This document shows positions 34,782 to 46,062 of a stretch of 64,000 nt of DNA, in pieces; positions within the stretch are counted from its first letter, which is position 1, and each line of letters begins with the position of its first letter. A program made the position numbers and the translations under genes. The notes under the pieces are model-generated. The model did not search any database and was not told where the DNA came from. It saw only the letters and a program-made list of their open reading frames with translations. The stretch comes from Agrobacterium vitis (GTDB lineage Bacteria > Pseudomonadota > Alphaproteobacteria > Rhizobiales > Rhizobiaceae), in contig NZ_AP023272.1 of the NCBI RefSeq assembly GCF_013426735.1, positions 3,144,501 to 3,208,500 of the forward strand, given 5' to 3'.

Positions 34782-36968
34782 ATGAAAATGCCAGTGCAAT
34801 CGGTTTCAGCAAAGCTCCTGCTGGCGGCAGGGGTCGTGATAACGATCTCTCTGGGCGGGTTCTCAATTGTCGGCATATTTGCTACCAAAACGCAGCTGGT
34901 CGACAATATCGTGGCTGTGGCGACGCAAAAGGCCGAGCTTGCCTCCAGGCAGGTAACCGCAGATATTACCAATGTAGTTTCCTCTGCGAACAGCGTCGCG
35001 GCAAGCCTGTCGGGACTGATGGAAAACGGCGCAGGCAGCCGCGCCGATGTCATCGCCTCACTGAAAAACATTCCGCCACAATATCCAAACATGTTTGGCG
35101 CGTGGATGACCGAATTGCCTGAGGTCCCGGCGGACCTTAAACTGCAAGGCGCTGAGGGCACCAATAAACAAGGTCTGTTCACGGCCTATTGGACCAAGGA
35201 CGACAGCGGCAAGCTGGGATTTTCCACCTGGGAGATCAAAACCACCGAGCAATGGTATGCCGAACCTCTGGCAACCGGCAAGAGCCTGATTACCCAGCCT
35301 TATATCTCGACCACCGGTCAGTTGCTGACATCGATATCATTGCCGGTAAGGGTGAATGGCAAGATTGTCGGACTGGCGGGCGTCGATATCAAGCTGGACG
35401 ATCTCGCCGCGACAATCAGCGCTTTGCGGCCCTTTAAGGATGGCCGCATCATGCTGCTGGCCGATAACGGCAAATGGCTTGTCAATCCCGACAAGTCCCT
35501 GATGATGAAGGACTATGCTGAGACCGGGGCCGCCGAGGTCAAGGCGGCGCTTGCCGATGGCAAGACGCGCATCATCCATGGCCTGCCGGATGGCGCGACA
35601 CGCATTGTCTTTCCCTTTACTAGCCCCGGCATGAACAAGACCTGGGCCACGGTGCTCGACATTCCGGAAAAGACCTTCACAGGCCCGATCAAGGAACAGA
35701 TCATCGCCATATCCTCCAGTTGCCTGATCATGCTGACGATCGGTCTGTGCCTGATTTATTTTGTCTCGATGTTGATCGTACGCCGCCCATTGGCAAATGT
35801 GGTGGCAGGTGTGCGCGTGATGGCCGGTGGCGATTACGACAAACCGATTGCCGAAACAGGCCGGACCGACGAGTTTGGCACCTTGGCGACAGCGCTCGAC
35901 CAGTTCCGCCGCGAACTCGCCAATGGCCTGCGCGCGCAGCAGGAGCAGGACGCCTTGCGCAAAAGCGTGGAACAGGACCGCGAGCGTCAGGCTGGGCTGG
36001 AAAAGGCCAAGGCTGCGGATTTGCTGCAATTTGTCCAGCAGGTCCAGGCTGGGTTCGATGCCCTGGCAGCAGGCGATCTGACCGTGCGCATGCAGGACAA
36101 TGTCGCACCGGAATTCGAATCCATCCGCCAGAATTTCAACACCTCGGTGGCAAGCCTTGAAGAAGCGATCGGTGCCGTTGTCCACGCAATCGGCACGATC
36201 CGGTCTGGCCTTGGCGAAATTTCCACCGCCTCCAACGATCTGGCCCGGCGCACCGAACAGCAGGCTGCATCGCTGGAAGAAACCATTGCAGCGCTCGGCG
36301 ATGTGTCACGTGCCATCGACGGCACAGCCGACGGGGCTGGCCGGGCGCAGACGGTCGTTACCGCCACCCGCGACAATGCCGCCAAGGGCGGAGACATTGT
36401 CTCTCGCGCCATAGAAGCGATGAACGCTATCCAGGGCTCGTCCGAAAAGATCGGCAATATCATCGGTGTCATCGACGAAATTGCCTTCCAGACCAATCTC
36501 CTGGCCCTGAATGCCGGGGTGGAAGCGGCTCGCGCCGGGGAATCCGGCAAGGGTTTTGCCGTGGTGGCGCAGGAAGTGCGCGAACTCGCCCAGCGCTCCG
36601 CCAATGCGGCCCGCGAAATCAAGGCGCTGATCTCCACCTCCAGCGCACAGGTTGAAACCGGGGTCCATCTGGTCAGCGCCTCGGGGACCTCGTTGCAACA
36701 GATTGTCGACCAGGTCGCCAATATGAGTTCAACAATCACAGACATTGCCAATTCAGCCCGCGAACAGGCCACATCGCTGCGCGAAGTGACGAATGCGGGC
36801 GATGTCATGGACAAGGTCACCCAGCAGAATGCCGCCATGGTGGAAGAAACCACCGCCGCAGCCCAGAACCTTGCCCAGGAAACCGAAAACCTCGCTCATA
36901 TGGTCCGACGCTTCCGCACCAACGGCACCAATTCCGACCAGTCGCCGCGCTACGCCAGGGCGTCGTAA
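34782..36968 (+). CDS. Methyl-accepting chemotaxis protein, dCache sensor, copy 1
   Basis: The 728-residue chemoreceptor has TM1 ([21 protein letters not shown]), a periplasmic double-Cache sensor (about 40-300, including [34 protein letters not shown] and [19 protein letters not shown]), TM2 near 307-330, HAMP, and the signalling tip [22 protein letters not shown]. dCache sensors often bind amino acids. A nearly identical layout is found in the next gene. The start ATG 34782 follows GGAG. Confidence 0.95.
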   Translation: MKMPVQSVSAKLLLAAGVVITISLGGFSIVGIFATKTQLVDNIVAVATQKAELASRQVTADITNVVSSANSVAASLSGLMENGAGSRADVIASLKNIPPQYPNMFGAWMTELPEVPADLKLQGAEGTNKQGLFTAYWTKDDSGKLGFSTWEIKTTEQWYAEPLATGKSLITQPYISTTGQLLTSISLPVRVNGKIVGLAGVDIKLDDLAATISALRPFKDGRIMLLADNGKWLVNPDKSLMMKDYAETGAAEVKAALADGKTRIIHGLPDGATRIVFPFTSPGMNKTWATVLDIPEKTFTGPIKEQIIAISSSCLIMLTIGLCLIYFVSMLIVRRPLANVVAGVRVMAGGDYDKPIAETGRTDEFGTLATALDQFRRELANGLRAQQEQDALRKSVEQDRERQAGLEKAKAADLLQFVQQVQAGFDALAAGDLTVRMQDNVAPEFESIRQNFNTSVASLEEAIGAVVHAIGTIRSGLGEISTASNDLARRTEQQAASLEETIAALGDVSRAIDGTADGAGRAQTVVTATRDNAAKGGDIVSRAIEAMNAIQGSSEKIGNIIGVIDEIAFQTNLLALNAGVEAARAGESGKGFAVVAQEVRELAQRSANAAREIKALISTSSAQVETGVHLVSASGTSLQQIVDQVANMSSTITDIANSAREQATSLREVTNAGDVMDKVTQQNAAMVEETTAAAQNLAQETENLAHMVRRFRTNGTNSDQSPRYARAS

Positions 36969-37141
36969 GATTGACATAGGGTATTTGTCCGCAAGGTAAG
37001 CAAATAGATGCCGCCGGATGACTCGGCGCCATTTCGCTTTCACGGTTTCGCCAGTGGAATAATTTTTTCACAAAAAAGGTGGGTGCGGCACCAATGCAGG
37101 TCCGACCTTAGACTTTCGTTAGAATCTCTATGCAACCTTAG

Positions 37142-39361
<2,220 letters not shown>

Positions 39362-39522
39362 GGGATGAAATAAGGGGGGCGGCAATGCTGCCCCCTGCCC
39401 TCTTTGCGTCGCGCACAATATTGAAGTGATAAAGGGCGTGCACATCTCTCAACTTGTGCTTGTTGCATGCGCATAATCGGTGTAGCCATCCGGCATTTGC
39501 GACAGGTTCAGAGAGGCCGAAA

Positions 39523-40059
39523 ATGACCGGAAATGCGCCCTCCCCATTGGCGGAACTCGCCAGACAAATAGCAGCCACGGCGACCCTTGAGGGCGAATTC
39601 GTGTTGCGCTCCGGCCAGGTCTCCAACCGTTACTTCGATAAATATCGCTTCGAGGGAAACCCGGTTCTCTTGAGAGCACTGGCAAAGGCCATGGCCTCCC
39701 TGCTTCCCCCCGGAACCGAAATCCTTGCTGGTCTGGAACTCGGCGGGATTCCGCTTGTCACCGCGATTTCGTTGGAAACGGGGCTTCCAGCCGCCTTTGT
39801 CCGTAAAGAGGCAAAAGCCTATGGCACGTGCCGCGCGATAGAAGGACAGGATGTCCGGGGCCGCCGGATCACCTTCATAGAAGACGTGATCACCACAGGC
39901 GGCGCCGTCGCCGACGCGCATCGATTGGCCTTGGCAGAGCAAGCAGACATTCTTGCCGTCGTTTGCGCAATCTGGCGGGGGAACGGCAATCCTCACGTCG
40001 CAAACGCGCCTGACCTTCCGGTATTTCCGGTTTTTACTGCGGCAGATCTGGTGAAGTGA
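39523..40059 (+). CDS. pyrE: Orotate phosphoribosyltransferase-like enzyme
   Basis: The 178-residue type I phosphoribosyltransferase has LRSGQVSNRYFDKYRF, matching the OMP-binding N-terminus, and the PRPP motif RRITFIEDVITTGGAVAD. It should make orotidine monophosphate from orotate and PRPP in pyrimidine synthesis. The protein is shorter than many PyrE (about 210-230 residues) and it may be a second, divergent copy. The ATG at 39523 follows GAGAGG; a longer frame to 39454 has no family similarity. Confidence 0.82.
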   Translation: MTGNAPSPLAELARQIAATATLEGEFVLRSGQVSNRYFDKYRFEGNPVLLRALAKAMASLLPPGTEILAGLELGGIPLVTAISLETGLPAAFVRKEAKAYGTCRAIEGQDVRGRRITFIEDVITTGGAVADAHRLALAEQADILAVVCAIWRGNGNPHVANAPDLPVFPVFTAADLVK

Positions 40060-40250
40060 TCCAGGACCTTGGACCGGTCAAGGCCCGATCCAGGCCAAGA
40101 CCGACCCTCTCCGCTTTGCGGTCATGGAGGAGCCAATAAATTACACAACCTGATGTGCCAGTTCTGGCTTGTATGAAACTGAACCGAAGCAGCAGCCGGA
40201 CGATGTTTCACAACAGTCACAGCCGCACGGATGAACGAAGGGATGCAAGC

Positions 40251-40784
40251 ATGGGCCAGCGCAATATTTTGATCGAAGGCGTTTCAGGAACCGGCAAGAC
40301 CTCCGTCGCTACCGAACTGCAACGGCGCGGCTACCACGTCATCCACGGTGATCGTGAACTGGCCTACCAGGGCGACCCCGCAACCGGCGAACCGCTAGAC
40401 GCCTCCGCACTGGTGCAGGGTCTTGCGGATGTAGCTTTCGGACACAGGCACCACCTGTGGAATATCGACAAGGTCAAAGCGCTGGTCAGCGATCAAAGCC
40501 ACCCGATCTCCTTCTTCTGCGGCGGCTCCCGCAATTTCCACCGGTTTATCGAGCTTTTTGACGGGGTCTTCGTTCTCGACGTCGATCAGCACACCCTGAA
40601 AAACCGGCTGGCCAGCAGACCCGAAGACGAATTCGGCGGAAAGCCAGAAGAGCGGGATCTGATCATGCGACTGCACGCAACGAAGGAAGATATTCCCGGG
40701 AATGCAATGGTTATTGATGCAACGGTGCCGGTTGAGGCGGTTGTCGAGGCGATATTACTGGGGATAGAGGAAGGCTTCAAGTGA
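40251..40784 (+). CDS. P-loop nucleoside/nucleotide kinase-like protein
   Basis: The protein (177 residues) begins RNILIEGVSGTGKTSVATEL, a Walker A P-loop, then HVIHGDRELAY and a lid-like SRPEDEFGGKPEERDLIMRLHATKED. The fold is that of adenylate-kinase/shikimate-kinase-type P-loop kinases. The substrate is unknown. The start ATG 40251 has GAAGGGATG upstream. Its end overlaps by 8 bp the end of the convergent response-regulator gene. Confidence 0.85.
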   Translation: MGQRNILIEGVSGTGKTSVATELQRRGYHVIHGDRELAYQGDPATGEPLDASALVQGLADVAFGHRHHLWNIDKVKALVSDQSHPISFFCGGSRNFHRFIELFDGVFVLDVDQHTLKNRLASRPEDEFGGKPEERDLIMRLHATKEDIPGNAMVIDATVPVEAVVEAILLGIEEGFK

Positions 40785-41169
40785 TATGGGCGTGTGGATC
40801 CTCGCTCAAAAGCAGCTGTGCCATTGCCTCGGTAATGGTGAGTTCGTCGTAGGGCTTCGAGAAGAAGCGACTTCCGCCAGGCAGCATGCTCTCCTCGAGA
40901 ATGGCAGCACCGGAGGCGATGATCAGCTTCACCGGCGGCCATCGATCACGGATGTAGTGGGACAATTTGATACCGTCCATCGTCCCCGGCATCTGAACAT
41001 CGGTGAACACAAGGTCAATGTCGTCTCGCGATTCGAGGATGCGGATTGCCTCGTCAGCGTCGCCAGCCTCCAACACGTCGTAGCCCGCCGATAGGACAAG
41101 ATCGATGGCACCCATTCGGATCAACGGGCTGTCTTCCACGACCAGGATAACCGGTCTGCCGTTCTTCAT
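40777..41169 (-). CDS. Single-domain response regulator
   Basis: The 130-residue CheY-like receiver has the acidic pair in ILVVEDSPLIRMG, the phosphorylated Asp in LVFTDVQMPGTMDG, Ser/Thr switch region IIASGAA and the conserved Lys in FFSKPYDE. No output domain is fused. It lies downstream of and in the same orientation as the decayed HWE kinase at 41340-42581, which was probably its cognate kinase, so this regulator may now be orphaned or serve another kinase. Confidence 0.93.
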   Translation of the reverse strand: MKNGRPVILVVEDSPLIRMGAIDLVLSAGYDVLEAGDADEAIRILESRDDIDLVFTDVQMPGTMDGIKLSHYIRDRWPPVKLIIASGAAILEESMLPGGSRFFSKPYDELTITEAMAQLLLSEDPHAHIT

Positions 41170-41216
41170 TGTTCACTCGATCTATGAGGCTAGCCACAAT
41201 GCCGCGGCCTTTAGAG

Positions 41217-41270
41217 TTTGTTTTCGGAAAAGTGGAAAGCAGTTTTCGAAAAATACGATGCGAAAACAAA
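41217..41270. repeat. Rhizobial GGAAAA-type palindromic repeat
   Basis: Arms TTTGTTTTCG (41217-41226) and CGAAAACAAA (41261-41270) enclose GGAAAAGTGG...GTTTTCG. The element sits between the kinase pseudogene and the response regulator gene, so it may interfere with their cotranscription. Confidence 0.7.
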
Positions 41271-41339
41271 ATTTTATGCGTCCTACAATACCGTTTTTCT
41301 GCACAACACCTTTAGCGTTTTGGGAAGTCGTTTTGTTCC

Positions 41340-42581
41340 TTATGCCGCTGGAGAAAAGTCGGCCTGACGGTCCGACGCTTCCCGATGACTGATTGTAACC
41401 ACCGTACCTGGCTCCGCGCTGCTCAAGGTAATTTCACCGTTCATATTTTTCACGAGCGCTTCCACAATACCCGTCCCCAATCCCGCCTTGGGTGCATCGT
41501 TGCCCACCGGCATTCCTATACCGTTGTCGGTAATGGTAAGCGCCCAATCCTTGTCCGCCGACCGATAGTCGATGGCGATCATCCCGGCTCGCCCGTCTGG
41601 AAAGGCATGTTTGAGGGCATTGATCACCAGTTCGGTTACGACGAGCCCCAGACTTACGGATGCGTCTGCATCCACGGTACTATCGTCAACCGTCACCTGG
41701 ATCGATAGCCTCTCGGGGTCGGCGATCATCGATGCGCCGAGGCTTCGGCACAGTTGCGTGAAGTAGGCACTGAGTTCAACGCTGCCGCCGGGGGATGCGG
41801 AAAGCTGCCGTTGCAGCGCGGCGATAGACATGATGCGTTGACGGGCATCGTGCAGATGTCCGCGTGCCTCCTCCGACTGAACTCGACGGGCGCTCTGCAT
41901 CAGGACGCTGGCGATGATTTGCAAACTGTTGGCGACCCTACGCTGGACCTCCTGTAACAGGATGGCCTTGTCGCGCACCAGATCGTCTTTCAGGCGTGCT
42001 TCGGCGCGCATGTCGGTTACGGCGAGAAGCAGACGAATATAGTCGAGGTCGCCATCGTCGAGCGTTCGTGCATTGACGACCAAACGCCGCGTTTTCTGGT
42101 TTGGTCGCGTCAGATCGATCTCTTACAGTCTGTTCAAGAATTGCCGTTGGCCTGGCGAAAATGGTGATTTCGAGAACCGGAACGGAGCGTACTTAACGTA
42201 CGTGAGTACAAGCATTCCAGGAAAAGTGCGAAGCGGTTTTCCGTTTGGAAATGCGATTGCATCATTCAAGCGCCGAAATTGCCATTTGCAGACGGCCAGC
42301 GGTGATTATTGAACGGACTGTTAGGCATCCACGTTTACACTGCCGGCAGCGGTCGCCATCAGCAGCGACTGAAGCCTCGGCATCGCCCATTCGCCGCTGC
42401 CAAGGTCGCCGAGGCGTTTACCGGAGGTGGACGTGGGGTCGATCTCGAACGCCCGACAGAACGATGTGCTTGCCGCAATAATTCGAAGGTCGTCAGATAG
42501 AAACAACAACGGTTCGTTGGAAGACACCACCACGGCAAGCGTGCTCGCCGCTTCAAGATGGAGTGTCGGTATCTGTGGCAT
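41340..42581 (-). pseudogene. PAS-HWE/HisKA_2 histidine kinase, disrupted
   Basis: The reading starts at ATG 42581 (MPQIPTLHLEAASTLAVVV; AGAGGG upstream) with a PAS domain ending in SVNVDA and TAA at 42323. A 195-bp insertion (42126-42320) follows, and the frame resumes as EIDLTRPNQKTRRLVVNAR into LLQEVQRRVANSLQIIASV and an HATPase domain with VTELVINALKHAFPDGRAG and GIGMPVGND. Three lesions are seen: the insertion, a TAA codon at the junction where the family has Tyr, and Arg (CGT) in place of the phosphorylated His of the H-box (QxHRV). The intact gene would give about 347 residues. It is a decayed kinase. Confidence 0.85.
42126..42320. mobile_element. MITE-like 195-bp element with long terminal inverted repeats
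   Basis: The left end CAGTCTGTTCAAGAAT and the complement of the right end CAGTCCGTTCAATAAT are the start of an imperfect inverted repeat extending about 48 bp. TTA lies just outside each end (42123-42125 and 42321-42323), a likely target duplication. It has no open reading frame for a transposase. A rhizobial palindromic repeat (GCATTCC...GGAAATGC, 42212-42254) lies within its core. It interrupts the kinase pseudogene. Confidence 0.7.
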
Positions 42582-42842
42582 GAAAAGGCCCTCTAGGGCC
42601 GAAGACTTGCGGAGCAAGCCATGACTCGGCAGGCAGCGTCGGAAAATCGATGAGGTCAAGTCCAACGCTGTCACTGTAACACGCCAGACGCGGGGTTGTT
42701 GCATCAAATCGCCCGACTTGAGCGCAACACTGCCAAAGGGTTAGGGATAACCGCGCCTTTCGGTCATACGATATTGGCTGGTCCGTTGATAGGAGCCGGG
42801 CTGCTCCGGCGTGGTGAGGTACCAGGCATCTGCCTGCTGCGG

Positions 42843-43172
42843 TCATGCATCACTGGTTACAATCACGAAGTAGGCATCATCGTCAGGATAATTCCTCACA
42901 TAGCTGCTTGCCTTCAACGCGCTGGCTGATACCGCATCACTGTCGATACACGAGTTTGAAGGCTCAAAGGACCAGTTTGCATAAGTGTCACGAAAGCTCT
43001 TGTCGGGTCCGCTCAGGACATCTCCGCCCAGAATGACAATGTCGGCGTCACGCAGCTCGCCAATCGCATTGAGAACCTGCTCTTTGGTGAGAGCCCAGTT
43101 ACGACGTTCCGGTCCCAGCCAGACCCCAACCGCCAGTATTCGATCTGCTTTATCGGACCAGATGATCTGCAC
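42843..43172 (-). CDS. Imm40-like immunity protein
   Basis: The 109-residue protein reads WALTKEQVLNAIGELRDADIVILGGDVL, then TYANWSFEP and SSYVRNYPDDDAYFVIVTSDA, in line with Imm40 immunity proteins of polymorphic toxin systems. It starts at GTG 43172, with AGGAGGAACAGG at good distance. There is no recognisable toxin nearby; it may be an orphan protecting against toxins of neighbouring cells. It is more AT-rich than most of the window. Confidence 0.75.
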   Translation of the reverse strand: MQIIWSDKADRILAVGVWLGPERRNWALTKEQVLNAIGELRDADIVILGGDVLSGPDKSFRDTYANWSFEPSNSCIDSDAVSASALKASSYVRNYPDDDAYFVIVTSDA

Positions 43173-43331
43173 CCTGTTCCTCCTGGCGAACCTAACCCAA
43201 GTCTACAATGGCTGTAGCCAATTTATCAGTACCCGGACTTGGCAAAGCTGCCGAAGCAGCCGGCCGGCCTGTGGCCCAAAGCAATTCGCCCTACTTCCCT
43301 GCTTACTATGCCTCACTTTGACTACCATTTT

Positions 43332-43829
43332 TCACTTGCGCATGTAGGCAGCATAGATCTCAGCGACACGCTCAATGCTCATTCCGTTCCGCTGCTCAAT
43401 AGAAAGGGGATGATTGCTTGATTCCAGCACAATACTGGGCTTGACGCCATTATTCCTGAGATGAACTTCTACCGCCAAGTTTATCGTGTCCGGGTAAATC
43501 GAGAGCTGCGACGATAGCCAACCGAAGTAGGGACCATATATATCGCGCTCTGACGTGTCGTAGAGATCGGAAAATTCGCCGAAACTCTTGTGGCTCAGCG
43601 ACACCCAAACGCCCCAGGTAAAGGGTTCCGAACTCCCCTGTACAGGGATCTCGATAAGTCCACGTGCGAAGAAATATTCGCCATCTATAACGCACAGATC
43701 GGTCGTCAACTCACACCGAGCACTGCGTTGCTCTTCAGGCATTCCAAGGTAATAACTTGGCGCGTCGGTGGAAAAACTCGGCATGCCTTCATGCCATTCG
43801 TCACAAGCTGCACACTTAAAACGAAACAT
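43332..43829 (-). CDS. DUF2199 protein, immunity-like
   Basis: The protein (165 residues) starts MFRFKCAACDEWHEGMPSF, with a CxxC that could bind zinc, then PSYYLGMPEEQRSARCELTTDLCVIDGEYFFARG, typical of DUF2199, whose function is unknown but which often accompanies immunity genes. Ribosome site GGTGGAGAC precedes ATG 43829. It lies upstream of, and in the same direction as, the Imm40-like gene. Confidence 0.85.
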   Translation of the reverse strand: MFRFKCAACDEWHEGMPSFSTDAPSYYLGMPEEQRSARCELTTDLCVIDGEYFFARGLIEIPVQGSSEPFTWGVWVSLSHKSFGEFSDLYDTSERDIYGPYFGWLSSQLSIYPDTINLAVEVHLRNNGVKPSIVLESSNHPLSIEQRNGMSIERVAEIYAAYMRK

Positions 43830-43959
43830 GCCGTCTCCACCCCCCCCTCAATTCACATGCACACGCCAACCTTTTAAATAAGGCATAATATCCCTGCCCT
43901 AGCTGTCCAGTGTTTTTTACCGTCCCATCAATTTCGAAAGACACTTTTTTGCTGAACAT
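43816..43959 (-). CDS. Possible small ORF of 47 codons before DUF2199
   Basis: The frame from ATG 43959 to TAA at 43816 would give a 47-residue protein beginning MFSKKVSFEIDG and ending close to GGWRRHVSF; it overlaps the start of the DUF2199 gene by 14 bp. The composition looks protein-like, but the ribosome site is weak and I recognise no family. It may be a remnant of a longer, lost gene. Confidence 0.22.
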   Translation of the reverse strand: MFSKKVSFEIDGTVKNTGQLGQGYYALFKRLACACELRGGWRRHVSF

Positions 43960-44049
43960 TGAGTACTAAGCACGCACCTTCGAGGCCCGCTTCTGGCGTA
44001 AACTTGACATCAAGGAACACCCCAAAACCTCCTTGGTCCCAAACACAAA

Positions 44050-44077
44050 AAAGGCCGGTCCCGCCAGACCGGCCTTT
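44050..44077 (-). terminator. Terminator of ohr
   Basis: The 11-bp perfect stem AAAGGCCGGTC/GACCGGCCTTT is followed on the minus strand by TTTTGTGTTTG, 20 bp after the ohr stop. A canonical factor-independent terminator. Confidence 0.88.
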
Positions 44078-44098
44078 CGCCTATCCTTTACCCCAGCC

Positions 44099-44521
44099 TC
44101 AGGCCAGCGTAGCGGATACTTCTGTTGCCGTGCGCATGGCGTGGCTGTAGGGGCAGACGATGTGGGCGGCGGCGACGAGCTTTTCACCGGTTTCGCGGTC
44201 GATTCCCGGCAGGTCAACGCTGATCGACACTTCGATGCCGAAACCGGTGCCGTCTTCGCGCGGGCCGATACCGACCGTGGCAGTGACCTTGGCGTCTTCA
44301 GGCACCTTGACCTTCTGCTGACCAGCGGCAAACTTCAGCGCGCCGAGGAAGCAGGCGGAATAGCCGGCGGCAAACAGCTGCTCGGGATTGGTGCCGGTGG
44401 CGCCATTGCCGCCCAATTCCTTCGGCGTCGTCAGCGTTACATCCAGAACGCCATTTTCGCTGACGGCGCGGCCTTCGCGACCACCGGTTGCAGATGCCTT
44501 GGTTGTGTAGAGAATAGCCAT
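44099..44521 (-). CDS. ohr: Organic hydroperoxide resistance protein
   Basis: This 140-residue OsmC/Ohr-family thiol peroxidase reduces fatty-acid and other organic hydroperoxides using lipoyl-type donors. The two catalytic cysteines are Cys57 (AAGYSACFLGAL) and Cys123 (AHIVCPYSHAM), with the conserved Arg and Glu partners in the N-terminal region. It is divergent from ohrR and is therefore controlled by it. A good terminator follows. Confidence 0.97.
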   Translation of the reverse strand: MAILYTTKASATGGREGRAVSENGVLDVTLTTPKELGGNGATGTNPEQLFAAGYSACFLGALKFAAGQQKVKVPEDAKVTATVGIGPREDGTGFGIEVSISVDLPGIDRETGEKLVAAAHIVCPYSHAMRTATEVSATLA

Positions 44522-44613
44522 GAGAGTCTCTCCTTTTTGAAAACTGGTCGTTTTGGTTGGTTGAAGGCCGGAACATCCGCGCCAGCCGCTGCGTCTGCAC
44601 TCTTGGTATCACG

Positions 44614-44624
44614 CAATTTAATTG
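44614..44624. promoter_or_regulatory. Likely OhrR operator
   Basis: The palindrome CAATT-T-AATTG, followed by further CAATTA-type half sites, lies in the 184-bp gap between divergent ohr and ohrR. It resembles the AT-rich AATTG-type sites known for OhrR in Agrobacterium and other bacteria. Confidence 0.65.
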
Positions 44625-44705
44625 TACGCAATTATTTTTTGCACATTGCATTTTTATGACAAGGCTGGGAGAATGGCAGCTTGCAATGCCCAAAGGACAG
44701 GTGAC

Positions 44706-45152
44706 ATGGACAAGACGGATCTGGTGCTGGACAAGCAGCTGTGCTTTGCGCTTTACGGCGCATCGCTGGCACTGACGCGCACCTATAAGCCGCTGCTGGA
44801 GCCGCTTGGCCTGACCTATCCGCAATATCTTGTGATGATGGTGCTGTGGGAAACCGACCATCTGGCGGTCAAGGCGCTGGGTGAGCGGCTGGGGCTGGAC
44901 AGCGGCACGCTGTCGCCACTGTTGAAACGGCTGGAACAGACCGGCTACGTCACCCGCCAACGCCAAAGCCAGGATGAGCGGCAGGTGACCGTTTCGCTCA
45001 CCGCCACAGGCGCTGCCCTACAGGACAAGGCTCTCGGCGTGATGGCGGCCATCGGCTCGGCCACTGGCTGTAGCCTGGAAGAGATCGCGGCGCTGCGCGA
45101 TCAATTGCAGGATTTGCGCGGCAAGCTGAATGCCGCCGCGCAGGACTCTTGA
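44706..45152 (+). CDS. ohrR: MarR-family peroxide sensor OhrR
   Basis: The 148-residue winged-helix repressor has the reactive cysteine of OhrR at residue 13 (KQLCFALYGAS), followed by the conserved YPQYLVMMVLWE and VKALGERLGLDSGTLSPLLKRLEQTGYV. Organic peroxide oxidation of the cysteine should release DNA and induce ohr. ATG 44706 has AGGTGAC-type sequence upstream; an upstream in-frame extension is not family-like. It is 3 bp from the end of the next, convergent gene. Confidence 0.94.
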   Translation: MDKTDLVLDKQLCFALYGASLALTRTYKPLLEPLGLTYPQYLVMMVLWETDHLAVKALGERLGLDSGTLSPLLKRLEQTGYVTRQRQSQDERQVTVSLTATGAALQDKALGVMAAIGSATGCSLEEIAALRDQLQDLRGKLNAAAQDS

Positions 45153-45155
45153 TCC

Positions 45156-45869
45156 CTATTGCAGGACGATGATCCGCGCCTTGTTCGGCACGCGGTCATA
45201 GAGGTCGATAATGTCCTGGTTCATCAACCGCACACAGCCCGACGACATCGCCTTGCCGATCGAGTTCCATTCCGGCGAGCCATGCAGTCGGTAAAGCGTG
45301 TCCTGGCCGTTCTGGAAGATGTAGAGCGCGCGTGCGCCCAGCGGGTTCATCAGGCCCGGCGCCATGCCGCCATTGGCGGAGGAATATTTGGCCAGTTGTG
45401 GTTGGCGGGCGACCATTTCATCCGGCGGCGTCCATTTTGGCCATTTCTGCCGCCATTGAATCACGCCTTCGCCCTGCCAGGCAAAGCCCTCACGGCCAAT
45501 GCCGACGCCGTAGCGCATGGCGGTGCCGCCCTGTTCCACCAGATAGAGGAAGCGGTTGGGCGTATCGACAACGATTGAGCCCGCCGGATAGCCGGTCGGG
45601 TCGCTGACGCGCTGGCGATAGTAGCGCGGCGGAATCTGCTGGTAAGGAATGGCCGGGATGACGAAGCCGCCATCAACCACTTCGCCATACATGGCGTCCA
45701 GTTCCGGTGTGGATGGGGCCATAAGGCCCGTGGGCTGCACCATGCCGCCCAGCGACCCCTGTTCATAGACCGGAGGGCGATAGGACGAGGCGCAACTGGA
45801 CAGAAGAGCTGCCGCTCCAAGGCCGGAAAAAGAGAGAAAGGCACGGCGGGAAAAATCGGGGCTTGTCAT
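45156..45869 (-). CDS. L,D-transpeptidase, lipoprotein-like
   Basis: The 237-residue protein has a Tat-like start SRRAFLSFSGLGAAALLSSC with a lipobox (LLSSC), so it is exported and probably lipid-anchored. The YkuD domain ends with YRLHGSPEWNSIGKAMSSGCVRL, the catalytic His and Cys (HxnSxGCxR). It makes 3-3 crosslinks in peptidoglycan or attaches proteins to it. The ATG at 45869 is preferred because the Tat signal starts there. A second, related gene follows upstream on the same strand. Confidence 0.92.
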   Translation of the reverse strand: MTSPDFSRRAFLSFSGLGAAALLSSCASSYRPPVYEQGSLGGMVQPTGLMAPSTPELDAMYGEVVDGGFVIPAIPYQQIPPRYYRQRVSDPTGYPAGSIVVDTPNRFLYLVEQGGTAMRYGVGIGREGFAWQGEGVIQWRQKWPKWTPPDEMVARQPQLAKYSSANGGMAPGLMNPLGARALYIFQNGQDTLYRLHGSPEWNSIGKAMSSGCVRLMNQDIIDLYDRVPNKARIIVLQ

Positions 45870-46062
45870 ATACGGTGGTACATCCTGCTGGTCAGCAGCG
45901 CACAAGCGCACGCTACGCGGTTTTGTTCCGCTAGATCCTATCTACAGGGAATTACCCGAATTTCACCGCCAATAGCGCACACACACGTTCACATTTGCGC
46001 CATTGCGTGTCGTTCCGGCAACAGGCCGGTAGGCGGACCCACAACCGTGGCAGTCTATAGCC

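Noticed and set aside
42553..42846. A short open frame upstream of the decayed kinase
   Set aside because: It lacks a ribosome site, overlaps the kinase start and shows no protein-like pattern; the frame is probably chance.
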